A DNA stretch of 64,000 bases from Cephalotrichum gorgonifer (GCA_900312665.1 ONZQ02000022.1:62001-126000); one strand, 5' to 3'; positions 1 through 11,084 are shown, numbered from the stretch's first letter. A program made the numbers and translations. Notes: generated by a model not told the origin, from the letters alone.

Positions 1-34
1 GTACGGAATCTTGTCTCACACGAATACAATGCAG

Positions 35-721
35 CTGGAGCCACCCCGACCTCGCGACCCTGGACGCCGCTGGCGTTACCTCGCAGATGACGCAGCTCGA
101 GAGCACCCTCCTCAACATCATCGGCAAATTCCCGACCTATATGCGTCCCCCCTACTTCAGCTACTCGCAGGCCACTCTAAACACCCTGGGCGGCCTCGGA
201 TACAAAGTCGTCAACGCCGACATCGACACCAAGGACTACGAGAACAACACCCCCGGCACCATTGGCGTCGCCATCGCCAACTTCGAGAACGGCCTCAACG
301 CCGGCGGGTCCATCTCGCTTGCGCACGATGTCCATCAGACCACGGCTACTCATCTTGTCCCCGCGATTGTTTCGGCTATCCAGTCGCGTGGACTCAGAGG
401 TGAGTTGACATATACCCGATCTCTTATCTAGCTCCGTTCTTCTTCGCGGAGATGCTGATGATGTACTTTTTAGCCGTAACTGTTGGAGAGTGCCTTGGCG
501 ACGCCCCCGCTAACTGGTACCGCACCTCAAGGGATGGCGGCGGCGGGGACCCCGGCAACCCCGGTGGCGGCGGCACCACCCCGGACGGAACCTGCGGCGG
601 CTCGGCCGGGTACACCTGCCCCACTGGCTATGACAGGTGTTGCAGCCAGTACGGCTGGTGCGGCGATACCGCGGAGCACTGCACCACCGGGTGCAACCCA
701 GCTTTCGGCATCTGCTGGTAG
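35..721 (+). CDS. Chitin deacetylase-like polysaccharide deacetylase with C-terminal CBM18 (5' partial)
   Basis: This enzyme would remove acetyl groups from chitin or chito-oligomers in the cell wall or outside the cell (NodB/carbohydrate esterase 4 family). The gene enters from the left edge, so the N-terminus is missing. Visible exons are 35-399 and 474-721. Bases 1-34 read as the end of an intron (acceptor GCAG at 31-34), because the deacetylase frame only becomes sensible from 'WSHPDLA'. Family motifs are in order: WSHPDL (metal-binding His motif), RPPYF, DIDTKDY, and SLAHDVH near the end of the fold. After a Gly/Pro/Asp-rich linker the last ~43 residues are a chitin-binding type 1 (CBM18) module with all eight cysteines, including the CC pair and 'YGWCG'. 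The internal intron (400-473) has a GTGAGT donor and a TTTTAG acceptor. The CBM18 is C-terminal. The neighbour (1297-2443) is convergent. The family call is firm; substrate preference is inferred. Confidence 0.9.
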
Positions 722-1296
722 AGCGGACTAAAATAATGTTTGATACCACTCCGTTAATAATGTGACGAAAAGTCTCTGTCTCCGGGCTCTTGGTATTGAT
801 TTTCTTTTTTGGAGGCGAAAGCCTCGCGGCATGCGGAGATATCCATCTGTTTTGCTTTGGCTGCTATGGTATATGGTATATGGTGGTGCATATAGGAATG
901 AGGGGCGATCTTGGCTCCCTTGGAGCACACTATTCTTCTACTACATAATTATATAAACCTATAAGCCATATGGCATTTTCTTCACTCCCTTTCCTTCGTT
1001 CCTCTATTGGACAGGTAACGAGACTCTACTCATATCTGGGGACGTTGCGTAGTTCCTCAAACATCCCATAGATGCCATGCGGGGAGGGATACATTCGCCA
1101 AAGTCGTTACCGACCAGGTCTGTAACTATCGTATTAGAGTCATGCGGGAAATTACAAAGTTGCCGAGTAGACAAGCTTAACTCGATGGTCTTTAGTCTTT
1201 CTAAGCAAGGCCACTGCAGAGAGAATCTGTTAAAATGTCATATTAAACGCTCAAACACCATCTATTCGCGGTCTACTTCATCCCCACTCCCAGACA
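722..1296. other. Intergenic, convergent 3' ends
   Basis: This stretch separates the stop of the chitin deacetylase from the stop of the convergent F-box-like gene. It is AT-rich after about 730 and has an imperfect TGGTATA repeat near 866-885. I see no coding signal or RNA gene. Confidence 0.6.
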
Positions 1297-2443
1297 TCAT
1301 TCAATGCTTTCAATATTCTGCTTAAGCCATACCGCAAGACCATTAGTTTCCAGAACTCCGTCGCCTAGGCTATATACTTCAACCGTTGCAATCCGACCAA
1401 GAGAACATAGTCCACGGATTCCAGGGTCTGATTCAAAGTCTCCCTTGGGAATAGACGACAACACCTCCTGAAATCGTATGCGTAGATACCGTAACCTCTT
1501 ACACTGGCGAAGTAAATCGACGCATAAACCAACGTGAAGCGATGGCAACTTCAAGTAGTTGTTGTCACATGCTGGGAATAATTCCCAGTTTCGTTCTGAG
1601 TTGGACCTACTTTCCCAGGGAAAGTCGAGAGTTCTGATGTTCTCACGGCCAATCCGTCCAATGGCGATGAGACACCTCACTAGGTCATCCATGTCATCAA
1701 ATTGGAACTCCGTGCAGCGGTATGCAAGGGGGAGCGCCACTTCTCGTACCCGCTTGCTGACGGATAAGACACCGACATCCTTGGCCAAGGGGTAATAGAA
1801 ACCGCTAGGGTCTCCCAGGCCGAGGAGGAAGGCGCTGTTAAAATCTTTATCCTCGTCAATCTTCCATACCCTTTTCGGAATGGCAAAGGAATATATTTTC
1901 TGGAGGATTTCTAGAGGAAGGTGCTGTAGAAGACCGAGAGAGTCATTGCGCTCCCGAGAGCGGAGCTATGTGGGCCATGGTTCAGCTCCTGTTCCGCCAT
2001 CCAGGGAACCGGCGAGACGCACCTGAGCAACTGATCGTATCTGGGATGTCTCATCCTCCGATAAGAGAAGAGATATGGGAGGCGCATGCAGATAATTTAA
2101 ATCAACAGAAAATCTGAAGTAGCCCGTACCATTCTCCCGAATGAGAACGGCGTGGTTGTGGTGGGTATTCTATGTACCATTAGCCCAGTCTTCCCTATAA
2201 CTAATGATAACATACCATCTTGTTGGTGTCCCTTGCGTTTTGATTGATTACATGACTTTGAGAAGACTCCCCGTCACAGACCGCATTGTATTCTCGCTTC
2301 GTCTTCTCGAAGATGTCCGTTGGGACCGGTGTAAGATCGGAGTACAGCTGCCCAGGTATAGGAGAATGCGCAAGAGGCACAACCTCATAACCGAGCTCTA
2401 TATTCATCTGGTCCAAGGTTAATACAGACAGGCGCTTCGCCAT
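1297..2443 (-). CDS. F-box-like fungal protein, three exons
   Basis: No experimentally known homologue is recognised. The model joins three minus-strand exons: 2443-2216, 2169-2023 and 1965-1297, giving 347 residues. Both introns are phase 0. The first (2215-2170) has GTATGT, a GCTAAT-like branch and CATAG. The second (2022-1966) has GTGCGT, a GCTGAAC-like branch and ACATAG. The start at 2443 is the first ATG after an in-frame stop. Residues 1-125 have no recognisable domain. From about residue 135, 'LGLLQHLPLEILQKIYSFAIP' split as LGLLQHLPLEIL plus QKIYSFAIP resembles the F-box core found in many fungal orphan proteins. The rest (conserved-looking 'LPLAYRCTEFQF', 'CKRLRYLRIRF') fits the leucine-rich body of such proteins. 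If so, it would recruit substrates to an SCF ubiquitin ligase, but that is inference. It is divergent from the methyltransferase-like gene at 3130. Confidence 0.62.
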
Positions 2444-3129
2444 TCGAGCGAGATGTGGGGCGGTCGAGTATATAGAGGAGTGAGGAGAGATATCCCGAAC
2501 GGGCTTTATCAAAAGTTAGGAATGCAAGGTGTTGTCAGGTGGCCGAATGTTTGTTTGCTTAACCTACTGCCCAATTTAAGTTCCCTGCATTGCTTCCTGC
2601 CACGCAGGGATCGGATGGAGACCATGAAGGAGATTATGGCGAACAGTTGGGCCAACCGTATTTCCTGAGTGTGTGTATAAGTGTGGGTGGATTCCACTTA
2701 CAGACGCATTGTACTCATTTGTCCTCAGTGTGGATACGTTTTCTACTATACAGTTGGGAAAGTAGCAAGAGTGACTTGGGAATATATATAAAAACCAACG
2801 ACACGCGTAGTACTGGGTAGAAAATGTCCTTTACGGCGATCCCTCAACTTACTGTCAGAATGTCATTGGGTACTTAGTTAGGACCAACCTGCGGTACTGA
2901 AGAGGCACTGGAAATCAACAGCAAGGGGGGCTCAAGGCCTAGTTTATTTAAACACCCAAACCGACTTAGCAGATATCCCCGTTAAAGGCTTGCGTATCCC
3001 CTCGTTTTAGTCAGCATCTGTGTGTCACAGACATATCACAAGAGCTCTCACGCTCACGCGCCGCTTTCCCTCCATTTCATCTCCCCGCTACCTCCCTAAA
3101 ATAGTTGATATAATAACCACGACCCGGAA
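2444..3129. other. Divergent intergenic region
   Basis: This is the shared upstream region of the F-box-like gene (leftward) and the methyltransferase-like gene (rightward). It contains a TTTATTTAAA stretch near 2942 that could act as a TATA-like element for the rightward gene, and CT-rich sequence just before 3130. Short open frames here have no family resemblance. Confidence 0.5.
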
Positions 3130-4131
3130 ATGGCAAGTCCTCCGCCGGATACTAATGCTGCTAGTGCTACTACTCTTACTCCTTCTACTAGTACTATCCC
3201 GGATTCCTCCGTCGGCGGCGATACCAGCTTACAATACTGGGGCTCTACCGGAGCTTATATCTGTGGCATGCTCGGAGGTATCCCAGACGTGCAGGGCTTC
3301 TCCCCCATCAATAAGATCGATCTGCAAGGGTCACGAAATTTCCTGGCCAAACTGGGCATTGGGCTGAAGCAAGACCGTCGACGTGTCAAAACCGCCCTTG
3401 AGCTGGGTGCAGGGTAAGTATTGCCGATGCAAACCCGCACCCCCAGAACTCGAATATTTTGCTAAATTGGCCGTGTTCCCCGGGAATTAGGATCAGGAGG
3501 GTCACCGAGGGTCTTCTGCTGCATGTTGCCGACGAGGTCGATGTCGTAGAACCCGTAGCCAAGTTGACTGCGGCGCTACAGGGTAAGCCCGGCATACACT
3601 CGATCGATAACGTTGGCGTGGCCGAGTGGCGGTCAAGAGAGGGCGCTTCCTATGATCTCATCTGGATCCAATGGTGCCTCGGCTACGCGACCGATGCCCA
3701 CGTGGTTGATCACTTGCGGCGTTGCAGGGCCGTATTGGAGCCCGAGAACGGCATCATCGTCGTCAAAGAGAACCTAAGTACACGCGGGGAAGACATCCTT
3801 GATGAGACAGACGCCAGCATCACCAGGCAAGTTATCTAGGTCTGCGTTAGTCCGGCTGTGCATATTTGCTAACGGGTGCAAAAGGGAGGATACCAAATTC
3901 CTAGACCTTTTTAAATCTGAAGAGTTTGGTTTTCGGGTAGTCAGGGCCGAGATCCAGAAAGGGATCCTCCGGACTGCTTCTATAAGGCTTTTCCCAATTA
4001 AAATGTATGCCTTGAAGCCGGACTTTGTCCTCGGAGAAAAGGAGAAAGGTTTCAGATACTTGATAATAGCCGCAGGTCGTTGGATTTGGGAACCGCTACA
4101 CCTCTTACTCGCCTCGACCTCCCAAATATGA
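3130..4131 (+). CDS. Alpha-N-terminal protein methyltransferase (NTM1/Tae1-like), diverged
   Basis: Family members methylate the alpha-amino group of proteins starting X-Pro-Lys, using S-adenosylmethionine. Exons are 3130-3413, 3491-3826 and 3885-4131 (288 residues). Family signatures are clear: 'YWGSTGAYICGMLGG', 'IDLQGSRNFL', motif I 'LELGAG', 'VDVVEPV', 'WIQWCLGYATD', 'GIIVVKENL', and the terminal 'LFPIKMYALKP'. Two features are unusual. The SAM-binding loop reads GAGIRR where the family normally has GAGIGR, so the last glycine is replaced. The 'GHLTD' block reads 'GYATD'. About 35 residues follow the usual family end. Intron 1 (3414-3490) has GTAAGT and TTAG. Intron 2 (3827-3884) begins with GC (AG|GCAAGT), has a perfect TGCTAAC branch and ends AAAAG; a GT donor would give a stop or break the frame. 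Activity may be altered. A second canonical copy elsewhere in the genome is possible. Confidence 0.82.
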
Positions 4132-4543
4132 GACCTAATCTACTCCAGACTGGCTGCTTCGCGCACCGAAAGTTGTGATTATTTTCCTTGGGGGCCATCA
4201 AAACCATGCAAGATGAGAGTGGTCTCCGCCGTTCGTTTTGGGCAAGCCCCTATGTGAGTTCTCAGCTCCTGGCGTGGCCCACCTTCGACCTATCATTCCC
4301 GTGTACGCCATATATCCATGGGCCAGATAAACACATCCATCCAAAGAGAACAGGCGGCATTGTCATATAACACGAAGGTTGATTCCATGCGTTAAAGCGT
4401 TATGGTCTCCACTACATTCGACCACGAACCATAGAATGAATATATATTACCATATGCCCATGGTCCTTTTTCCCCTAGATGGAATTATAGTCGCTGGTGC
4501 CTTGTCCTCATTGGAGAGAGGTGTGGTCCAGATCCTAGAACTT
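4132..4543. other. Intergenic, convergent 3' ends
   Basis: This is non-coding sequence between the methyltransferase-like gene and the HNH gene, whose 3' ends face each other. No structured element was seen. Confidence 0.55.
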
Positions 4544-5650
4544 CTACATGGCCCAATCTTCCTCTCTTTCTCTGCAATCTTCGACCTCTGACAAGTACGG
4601 TCCCTCCTCCTCCTCTTCCATCCCCCTCCCGTAAAACTGCTTCAATTCAGACCCTGTGAGATTCTCGCTCTTCGGTTCACCGCATTTGACCCTAAGAACC
4701 TGGCGGGCCTGGCCTGCGAGAACGAACTCCTCGACCAGTGGTATGATGGCCAAGGCAAATCGCGCGAAGTGGAGTTCTCGACTCGTGTGCGCAATCTGTT
4801 GCACGGGAACATTATTGTAGAGGTTCCAAAACTCTCCAGCATATCTGCTGAGGCAGTGGACGACGTAGTTTGACCTCGGTGACTGCTGATCGGTCGGCCC
4901 GAGAATCTCCTTCTTAGGCACGATGATGAAGGCATGCGAGTCGTACACTCTGTGGATATCAGCGCGGAGCCATATGAGGTTCATGCCACTGTCGATTCCG
5001 CCCATGCCTACGTATTGCCCCATTTGCTCGCGCCAGAACCAATCCGCCTCCTCCCGCGGAACAACGTGGGCCTCCTCAAGGCCGTTGGCGTGGTTGGTGA
5101 GGAAGCACCGCCTGGTGATGGCAGCATAGTCCTCGGGATAGATGGTAGGCCAGGAATCCGGCACTTGGCCATGTGGAAAGGTCCAGTCTCTGAAACTCGG
5201 AACTACCGGATACTGAAGTCGGTCTAGGAAAAGTGGCGGGAAGCCGCGGCATGTTAGCAGGGCAGACCTTCCCCGAGAGGTCCTGGTAAAGAGGACCAGG
5301 CAGTATGTAGTGGGGTATATACAGTTATTTTTAACTATAAAGAAGTACTCGTCGTTTTCGAGGACCCCATCGGGATGAGTCTGGGCAGGGTGCTGACCCT
5401 CCCTGTCGGTATAGAGGGCGCCATCAAATGCGTTGCCTGCCACTATCTGACAGGCTAACAGTGCTGTTCTGTGATGGACTCCGTTCGGGCACTCCTGGTT
5501 TCCCGTGGGATCGACGCGGGGAAGGACGAATAGGAGACTCAGCCTTGGACTGGGGTATCCCGGGTGGTGGAAGGCGATGGGGGGGTTCAACGGCTGCACG
5601 GAGTGGAAGGGGACCGGAAACGCGGGCGCTAGAAACCGATTACTCGCCAT
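4544..5650 (-). CDS. Fungal HNH_2-domain protein (putative HNH nuclease)
   Basis: A single-exon protein of 368 residues. The start is the ATG at 5650 (MASNRFL). The open frame continues upstream to 5914, but that part is low-complexity and CT-rich like a leader. Residues about 180-246 match the fungal HNH_2 pattern: 'RRCFLTNHANGLEEAHVVPRE' taken in parts (CFLTN, then EAHVVP with His195), then 'SGMNLIWLRADIHRVYDSHAFIIVP' in parts (Asn224, His233). These supply the H-N-H trio of a beta-beta-alpha metal nuclease fold. The N-terminal third has no recognised domain, and the C-terminus is acidic (a run of five Glu near 'MEEEEEGPYL'). HNH_2 proteins are abundant in fungi and mostly without assigned substrates, so DNA cleavage is inferred from the fold only. 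Upstream, 6287-6404 holds a tandem repeat. Confidence 0.78.
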   Translation of the reverse strand: MASNRFLAPAFPVPFHSVQPLNPPIAFHHPGYPSPRLSLLFVLPRVDPTGNQECPNGVHHRTALLACQIVAGNAFDGALYTDREGQHPAQTHPDGVLENDEYFFIVKNNCIYPTTYCLVLFTRTSRGRSALLTCRGFPPLFLDRLQYPVVPSFRDWTFPHGQVPDSWPTIYPEDYAAITRRCFLTNHANGLEEAHVVPREEADWFWREQMGQYVGMGGIDSGMNLIWLRADIHRVYDSHAFIIVPKKEILGPTDQQSPRSNYVVHCLSRYAGEFWNLYNNVPVQQIAHTSRELHFARFALAIIPLVEEFVLAGQARQVLRVKCGEPKSENLTGSELKQFYGRGMEEEEEGPYLSEVEDCREREEDWAM

Positions 5651-6407
5651 TGTACTTTCGAAATATCGCGGATTGCTTCGACTCGAGCGGGGGGAGTGTG
5701 GACCGTGAATGTGTCGAAGAGGTGGATATTGGTCAGTCAGAAAGCTCACGTGAATGGAAGGGTACGAGGATTGGGGGAAAGGGAGGATGAGGGAGGGGAA
5801 GAGAAGGTAGGGAAATAGAGGGGATTGAAATACGGCAGGTACGATATGCAGCCTGGAGAAGGCGCGGTGGAGTGATGGTCTGTGAGGATGAGGAAGGACC
5901 TCCTCGTACATCAAGATGTATACACGAGAGTTGACAATAATGATGTCAAGTTGTTAGTGAGTACTCTGTATTCTAAACTTTCCCGTACAATATATCAGAT
6001 GGTGTCAGGGATATTGGCTCGGAGGTCATTTCAATTTCGCCACGTCGTTTCCGCCCATGTGAGAAAAATAATGGCCTTGAGGAAACTCAGAGCTTCCCAA
6101 ACAGAACTTGCACGCCAGAGCCATACGTAGACTTCGGTTCTGGTGATTTCGAGACGTCCCTTGGGAAGGGTAATTGCACGGAGTGATGGTGCTGGGGAAT
6201 TGGCTGTTTACTACAGTAAGCAACGCAGGACAGAACGCACCCAGACACGTGTTTTTTGCGGAACCAGCCCGCTATTATATATATGTAACCAATCCATGTA
6301 CTCCAGAAGACCCTATCCAAGATATTTCCTACCAATCCATGTACTCCGTAAGATCAGATCCCAGATATTTCGTACCAACCCATGTAAGACCAGATATTTC
6401 GTAATCA
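5651..6407. other. Intergenic, 5' of the HNH gene
   Basis: This is the upstream region of the HNH gene and the 3' flank of the PTH11-like gene. It is CT-rich on the minus strand close to the HNH start, AT-rich in the middle, and ends in the 43-bp tandem repeat at 6287-6404. Confidence 0.5.
6287..6404. repeat. 43-bp tandem repeat, about 2.7 copies
   Basis: Copy 1 is 6287-6329, copy 2 is 6330-6372, and a shortened copy 3 is 6373-6404. Each unit starts near ACCAATCCATGTA and ends near AGATATTTC. Copies 1 and 2 have the same length and differ mainly in the middle. The array lies just past the stop of the PTH11-like gene, in its probable 3' UTR. Confidence 0.85.
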
Positions 6408-7690
6408 TTAGAACCCCTCCACCTCCTTCTTTTCAGCCCCATCGCCAGCCTTTTGCTTGTTGTCCACTTCGTACTCGTCAATTTCGAATTCCACCTCCTT
6501 CATGATCCCTGAGCCGGTGAACGATCTGTCACTGTTTGTTGACTTTGGAAGCTTCCGTTCGCTCGATCGCGTAGCACCCGATCTCTTGTGCGAGACACCA
6601 TACGATCCTCCCTTGGACAGAGACACGGGGAGCAGGACGCGGAGGACCGGAATACACGTTGCGACGATAGTGACCGCACCCTCGGCCATATCCCAAATGA
6701 AAAGGTCTACGGGGTCGTCTGGACATTGTGAGCTAGGCTTCTCCGCGAGGTATCATAGCCGCATAGACTTACAACTTATATCGAACGAGAATAGTGTAGG
6801 GATCAATGTCGTTTTGACGATGCCGGTGATGCCGGCGCTGTAAAGGTCAGTACCTAGTAAGAAGCCGAAAAAAGGTATGCCTAGCGACTCACAATACGCC
6901 CAAGCTCATGGCTATCCCAGCCCCGATCTTTTCCTTTCTCCTCATCTGAAGATTCCAAATAACCTTCCACGGTATCATGGCGAGTGTTAAATCCATTGCC
7001 GCAGAGTAGGCTGCAAAACATGTTAGAATATCCTTGTTTTGGGCCGAGGTGAAGGGGAAGAAGGTTGGTCGTACAGCCAGCGAAAATAAGGACCCCTCGT
7101 TTGACATCCGGAGGTACACATTTCCCCGCCACCGAGAGGTCCCAAGCGGCCTGGACGGGCGAGCATGCCATGAAAACTATGGCGCAGGATCCCATTGCGA
7201 TGTTTGTAGAAACGGCAATGATCCATACGGCGCGTTTCGTCCAGCCCGATGTCACCCTGAGCAGCGAGAGGGCGAAGGAAGTCTTTGTCCAAGCTAACGC
7301 TACCGAGGAAAGGACGCCTCTAGAGAGGAGCAGGGGAAGTACGACGTCACTGTTACCCGTGCCCTGCGGAGGCAGATCCCACACGTGCACACCGTAGCCG
7401 AACCTAACGAGTTGATCTGTGACTACAGCGAGGCCAAAGAGCACGACCTGTGCCTGTGTAAGCGTCTTGCAGCGGGACGGAATGATTATTGGGGGATGTG
7501 GACTCACCCAGGATGCGATTATCATATAGTCATCCCACCACAGGCCATGGCGAGCCGACAGCTTGCAGTAGACACGGATGGCGGCGAAGGCCGTCGCCAG
7601 GCTCACAAGAGTCCAGGACGTGGCCTTGAGCCTGGGCCCAGCATTGTCGTGTGGCAAGGCCGCGAATTGCTCTGGGGTCAATTGATCCAT
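6408..7690 (-). CDS. PTH11-like fungal integral membrane protein (rhodopsin-type fold)
   Basis: A seven-helix plasma-membrane protein of the large fungal family related to Magnaporthe Pth11, thought to act as receptors in surface and nutrient sensing. Exons on the minus strand are 7690-7508, 7453-7075, 7010-6893, 6837-6773 and 6718-6408 (351 residues). Hydrophobic helices are visible from about residue 25 (SWTLVSLATAFAAIRVY) through 'ALWxxVEAAV'-like 'FIWDMAEGAVTIVATCIPVLRVL'. Typical family features are 'WWDDYMI', a Cys-containing extracellular loop ('ACSPVQAAWD'), and 'LALIP'-like 'LAMIPWKVIWNLQMRRKEKIG'. No CFEM domain or signal peptide precedes the first helix. The charged tail ends in an acidic/Lys stretch. 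Intron 1 (7507-7454) is 54 nt, a multiple of three with no stop, so its retention would insert 18 residues in the loop after helix 2. The ligand is unknown. Confidence 0.85.
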
Positions 7691-10600
7691 TTCATCTACC
7701 GCGCTGGAACTGGTTCAACTGAAAGGGCACTGCCCAAAGTGAAAAGGTTGAAAATCTGAAGTCTCCACAAGGAAAGGCGACCCGCCTCCGGCCGTGTGGG
7801 GAGCCGCCCTAATATAGATATGAAGTGGTACCGGGGACGGCTCTCGCCCAGTCCGGGGAAAGGGTGATGCGGGGAAGGGAGATGGTCAAAGCGGGAAGGG
7901 TGGTGTGCCGGCGGAACAGCACTCCTCGAAACACATGGCCGGGATGTGGGACGGCAATCAAGTGAGCCGTTTCTTCGCAGTTGGTGCAATGACCTCTTCC
8001 TATCCGGCAGCGCTAGTTGGGTTGGAGGTTTGGTACTAATTTCTGACCATCAAAGCGGTCGTCCGTGCAGTAGCTTGAGTCACCAATTAACAAGTTTGCT
8101 TACTCTGATCCCGACTCTGAAAGCTCTTGAACTCTGAAGGTTCTCGGACTCCAAACCCTGGAAGGATTAGAAATGAATTGGGATTGTATCGTGTGAGAGA
8201 AAGGGGGAGAGAAAGAGAGTGTGTGTATGTGTGTTTTGTTTTCCGGCCTCGGGACACAGGGGCATTGGCATCTCGGTGCATGGTGGCGGCCACGATCAGG
8301 GATGAAGATCAGGGACTTAATCTTTAGCATAAACAGATCGCCCTTTTCGCCAAATAAATGCGAGGGCAAAGATGGGACAGTTGACGTATCATCCCGTCTA
8401 ATCCCTTGGCAATCCCGATAGCTATTATAATATAGGACGCATATAATATAAACCGGCTCCAACCGGGGGAGACGGTGCCTTTGACCAGGTTCTCGGAACC
8501 GCTGCGAGTCATATACGAAGTACTGTAGCAGCCGTCTTCCGAGCGATTGTCATCAGTCGAAAATGAAAGGGCCAAAGCGCTAACACCAAGTCAACATCAG
8601 AATAGACAAGGCCAGGGTGGAAATACTAGATAATTACTTGTACGTACTTCGCACGTTGTATGTCGACGCTGGTGAGTTCTGGTTAAGCTGATCTTAACTA
8701 CAAAGGGGGAAGAATATGTTAGCCCCCTCCCCTTTCAAACTCCAAACCCCGCCAACCCCCTGCATTGCTCCTATTGATGTACATACTCAACCAAAACGCA
8801 TTTCTGGTGGTGGATCTTGATTAGGCAAATTCATGTCGGAGGCGGTTGGTCTAACACATCCTGCCACTCACTGTGGCTAGAGGATCGATCAGACATCAGA
8901 TATTATGCTCAAGGACTATGGAGTATTATTAGTCCCATTAGCTGATAGGGTGAGGCAGAGGTCTCAAACTACCAAAGTGGGGTCGGGCACCATCATTACC
9001 TGAATGGTTCAACTCTATTTTGTACCTGTCTTGGAAAGAATCTACCTCCAGGCCGAGAAATGCACACACCCCAAGTTGCCTGCCAAACGCCAAAACATGG
9101 GTATATTTTTCCCACGCCGGCTATAACCCTCGACGCCCTTCTCAGGTTAGCGGCAAGACACCAATATCGACGATGTACCTGCGACGAGTCTCAAAGACCT
9201 AAACCCGGTTCTTTCTGCCGGGCGATCGATATTCGTTGAATCAGATGACTGTCGAGTTAGGTTTTCGGGCTCCAGTTTCGGCATATAACTCCATCGGGGA
9301 TATCACTGTCCGTGTTCTATACAGCAAGGCTGCCACCCTGAAATACGTCCGAGAGAATATCACCATCCCACTGCTAGAGGCTTTCCATTACATGTATCAC
9401 TTAGGTCAATTAACCCTACACCCGACCTAGAGCGCTAAGAGCTCACCCCAAGCTCCTCCTACAAACACCACATCGGAATTCCACAGCTTCTATAGAGTAA
9501 TTAGTAAAACTATTGGCCATCCTTTCGTTGATCTCGACTGGAAAATACCTGGTCATGAATCACGAGTCCCCCGCCACGTAAACATCCCATGAAGGCAAAG
9601 CAAGGAAAAACAGATGGGGCATTGGTCGCCTACTCTTTAGACACTTGAAATCTGTTTTACAAAAAAAGCTCCGGGCTTTCTACCTTTCTCCTCCGTTTCC
9701 AAGCTTCCAAGATCAGCGGGGATCAAGTTTCGGGTAGCCTAATAAACCCTGGAGCGAAACAGACCTTGCCCCCGTCGTTAGTGGTGGATTACAAACTTAC
9801 GCGGAGGCCGGCCCCACTCCGGCGCACCCGGGAGCCTATGTTCCCACACACTAGCCTAGGGTGGAAGGAGGGACTAATATGTTTGCCAGACACCCGAAAG
9901 GTACGAATTTACGAGTCCCTTTGTAAATCAATACATCTCTTGGCCCCCGAAGGTACTCCATTCAAGTAGTTGGGATCTGCTGCGTTGTTTTGGGGATTAA
10001 TCCTGAAACACGGAAAAAAGCGGGGAGTCGACACTCATAGGTCAAATCTACATGGAGTAAAAGCACGTGGTGTAGGTGAGAAGCAGCTTGTCACTGGATA
10101 TAGACTATTTATATACTAGTAATTTCAGTGAGCTTGCAAATTCCCCACCATGTCCTTGTTTTTTTTTTTTCTTTTCTTTTCAGTAGCACTATGGCATCGA
10201 GCCATCACCTCGGGTCTCACCGTATTTTCGGGGGGGTCTTTGCGAGGCATTCCGTCTTCAAGGTCTCACTCCACCGGAGGTCGCCGATCCTCCCAGGTTT
10301 CTTGGCTCCTTGAAACCGCCATCTCTGTTCAGCGTGGATCGGACCCGCTCGGCTTGCCTCTCGATTATATAAACCACCCCAGGTCGAGCTGACTCAACTC
10401 CTCGTCCGGGCTTATGGGAAGTGATGTCATTAACTGAACATTTTATCAAGCGCCCTCCAGGAATCCATCATGAACATGGTAGCCGCCATCTAACACCAGA
10501 GTAGCTTGCACATGCTAGACTCTCCTTGAACGACCGTAATAAAATAAGGCTGTCCTTGGATCAGGGAGCCAGTTGAAAGGCTAAATCGCATGAGCTTAAG

Positions 10601-10784
10601 ATATCCAGGATGAGAATGGGCACCGAAATTATTAGGGTACATATCGTCCATCCCTAGGCAGCACGCGTGTTCAAGAATAGATCCTGGGGATGGCAATCTT
10701 GGGCCCCATTTTACCACTGAAGTGGGGCACTGAGGTCATTGACGAAAGGGGCGGCGGCTCGCCATGCATATAGCTAAGCTATCT

Positions 10785-11084
10785 TCATTTCACGTCTTCC
10801 AAAGCCACAAGGCAGCGGCACAAGCTCCAGTTAGGCCTCTCTCGCCAAACCACTAATTCCATATACATTACCCGTAAGCTCTCTATACGCTTACCGACCC
10901 AGTTTCTAAACGTCGAGACTGACTCATATTCCGGCAACTCGAAGGCTGGACTCGTGACAAAGTTCTTTCTCTCCTCCTCGCACCTACTTCCTTGGCAGTG
11001 TGAGCTAATATCATCAAAAGTACTCCGCACCAGACGAAACGGCCTATATTTGGCAATCAGAGCGAAGAAGGAAGCTCGGCGCAT
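10785..11084 (-). CDS. Possible small hypothetical protein (99 aa)
   Basis: An ATG-initiated open frame from 11084 to a TGA at 10785. The translated segment 'FRNWVGKRIESLRVMYMEL' looks more protein-like than its neighbours (mixed hydrophobic and charged, no low-complexity run). There is no recognised family, no clear introns and no close promoter element. It may be an exon or a relic of a larger gene, or chance. Confidence 0.22.
   Translation of the reverse strand: MRRASFFALIAKYRPFRLVRSTFDDISSHCQGSRCEEERKNFVTSPAFELPEYESVSTFRNWVGKRIESLRVMYMELVVWRERPNWSLCRCLVALEDVK

Noticed and set aside
4544..5914. Longer N-terminus of the HNH protein from 5914
   Set aside because: The extra 88 residues are Pro/Ser/His/Leu-rich leader-like sequence. 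The ATG at 5650 begins the more protein-like part.
8324..8575. 83-residue minus-strand frame with a hydrophobic segment
   Set aside because: Starts at TTG; the hydrophobic segment derives from an AT-rich run near 8420-8450.
9020..9430. Two short open frames (9020-9202, 9236-9430)
   Set aside because: Both begin at TTG, are in different frames without a plausible joining intron, and resemble no family.
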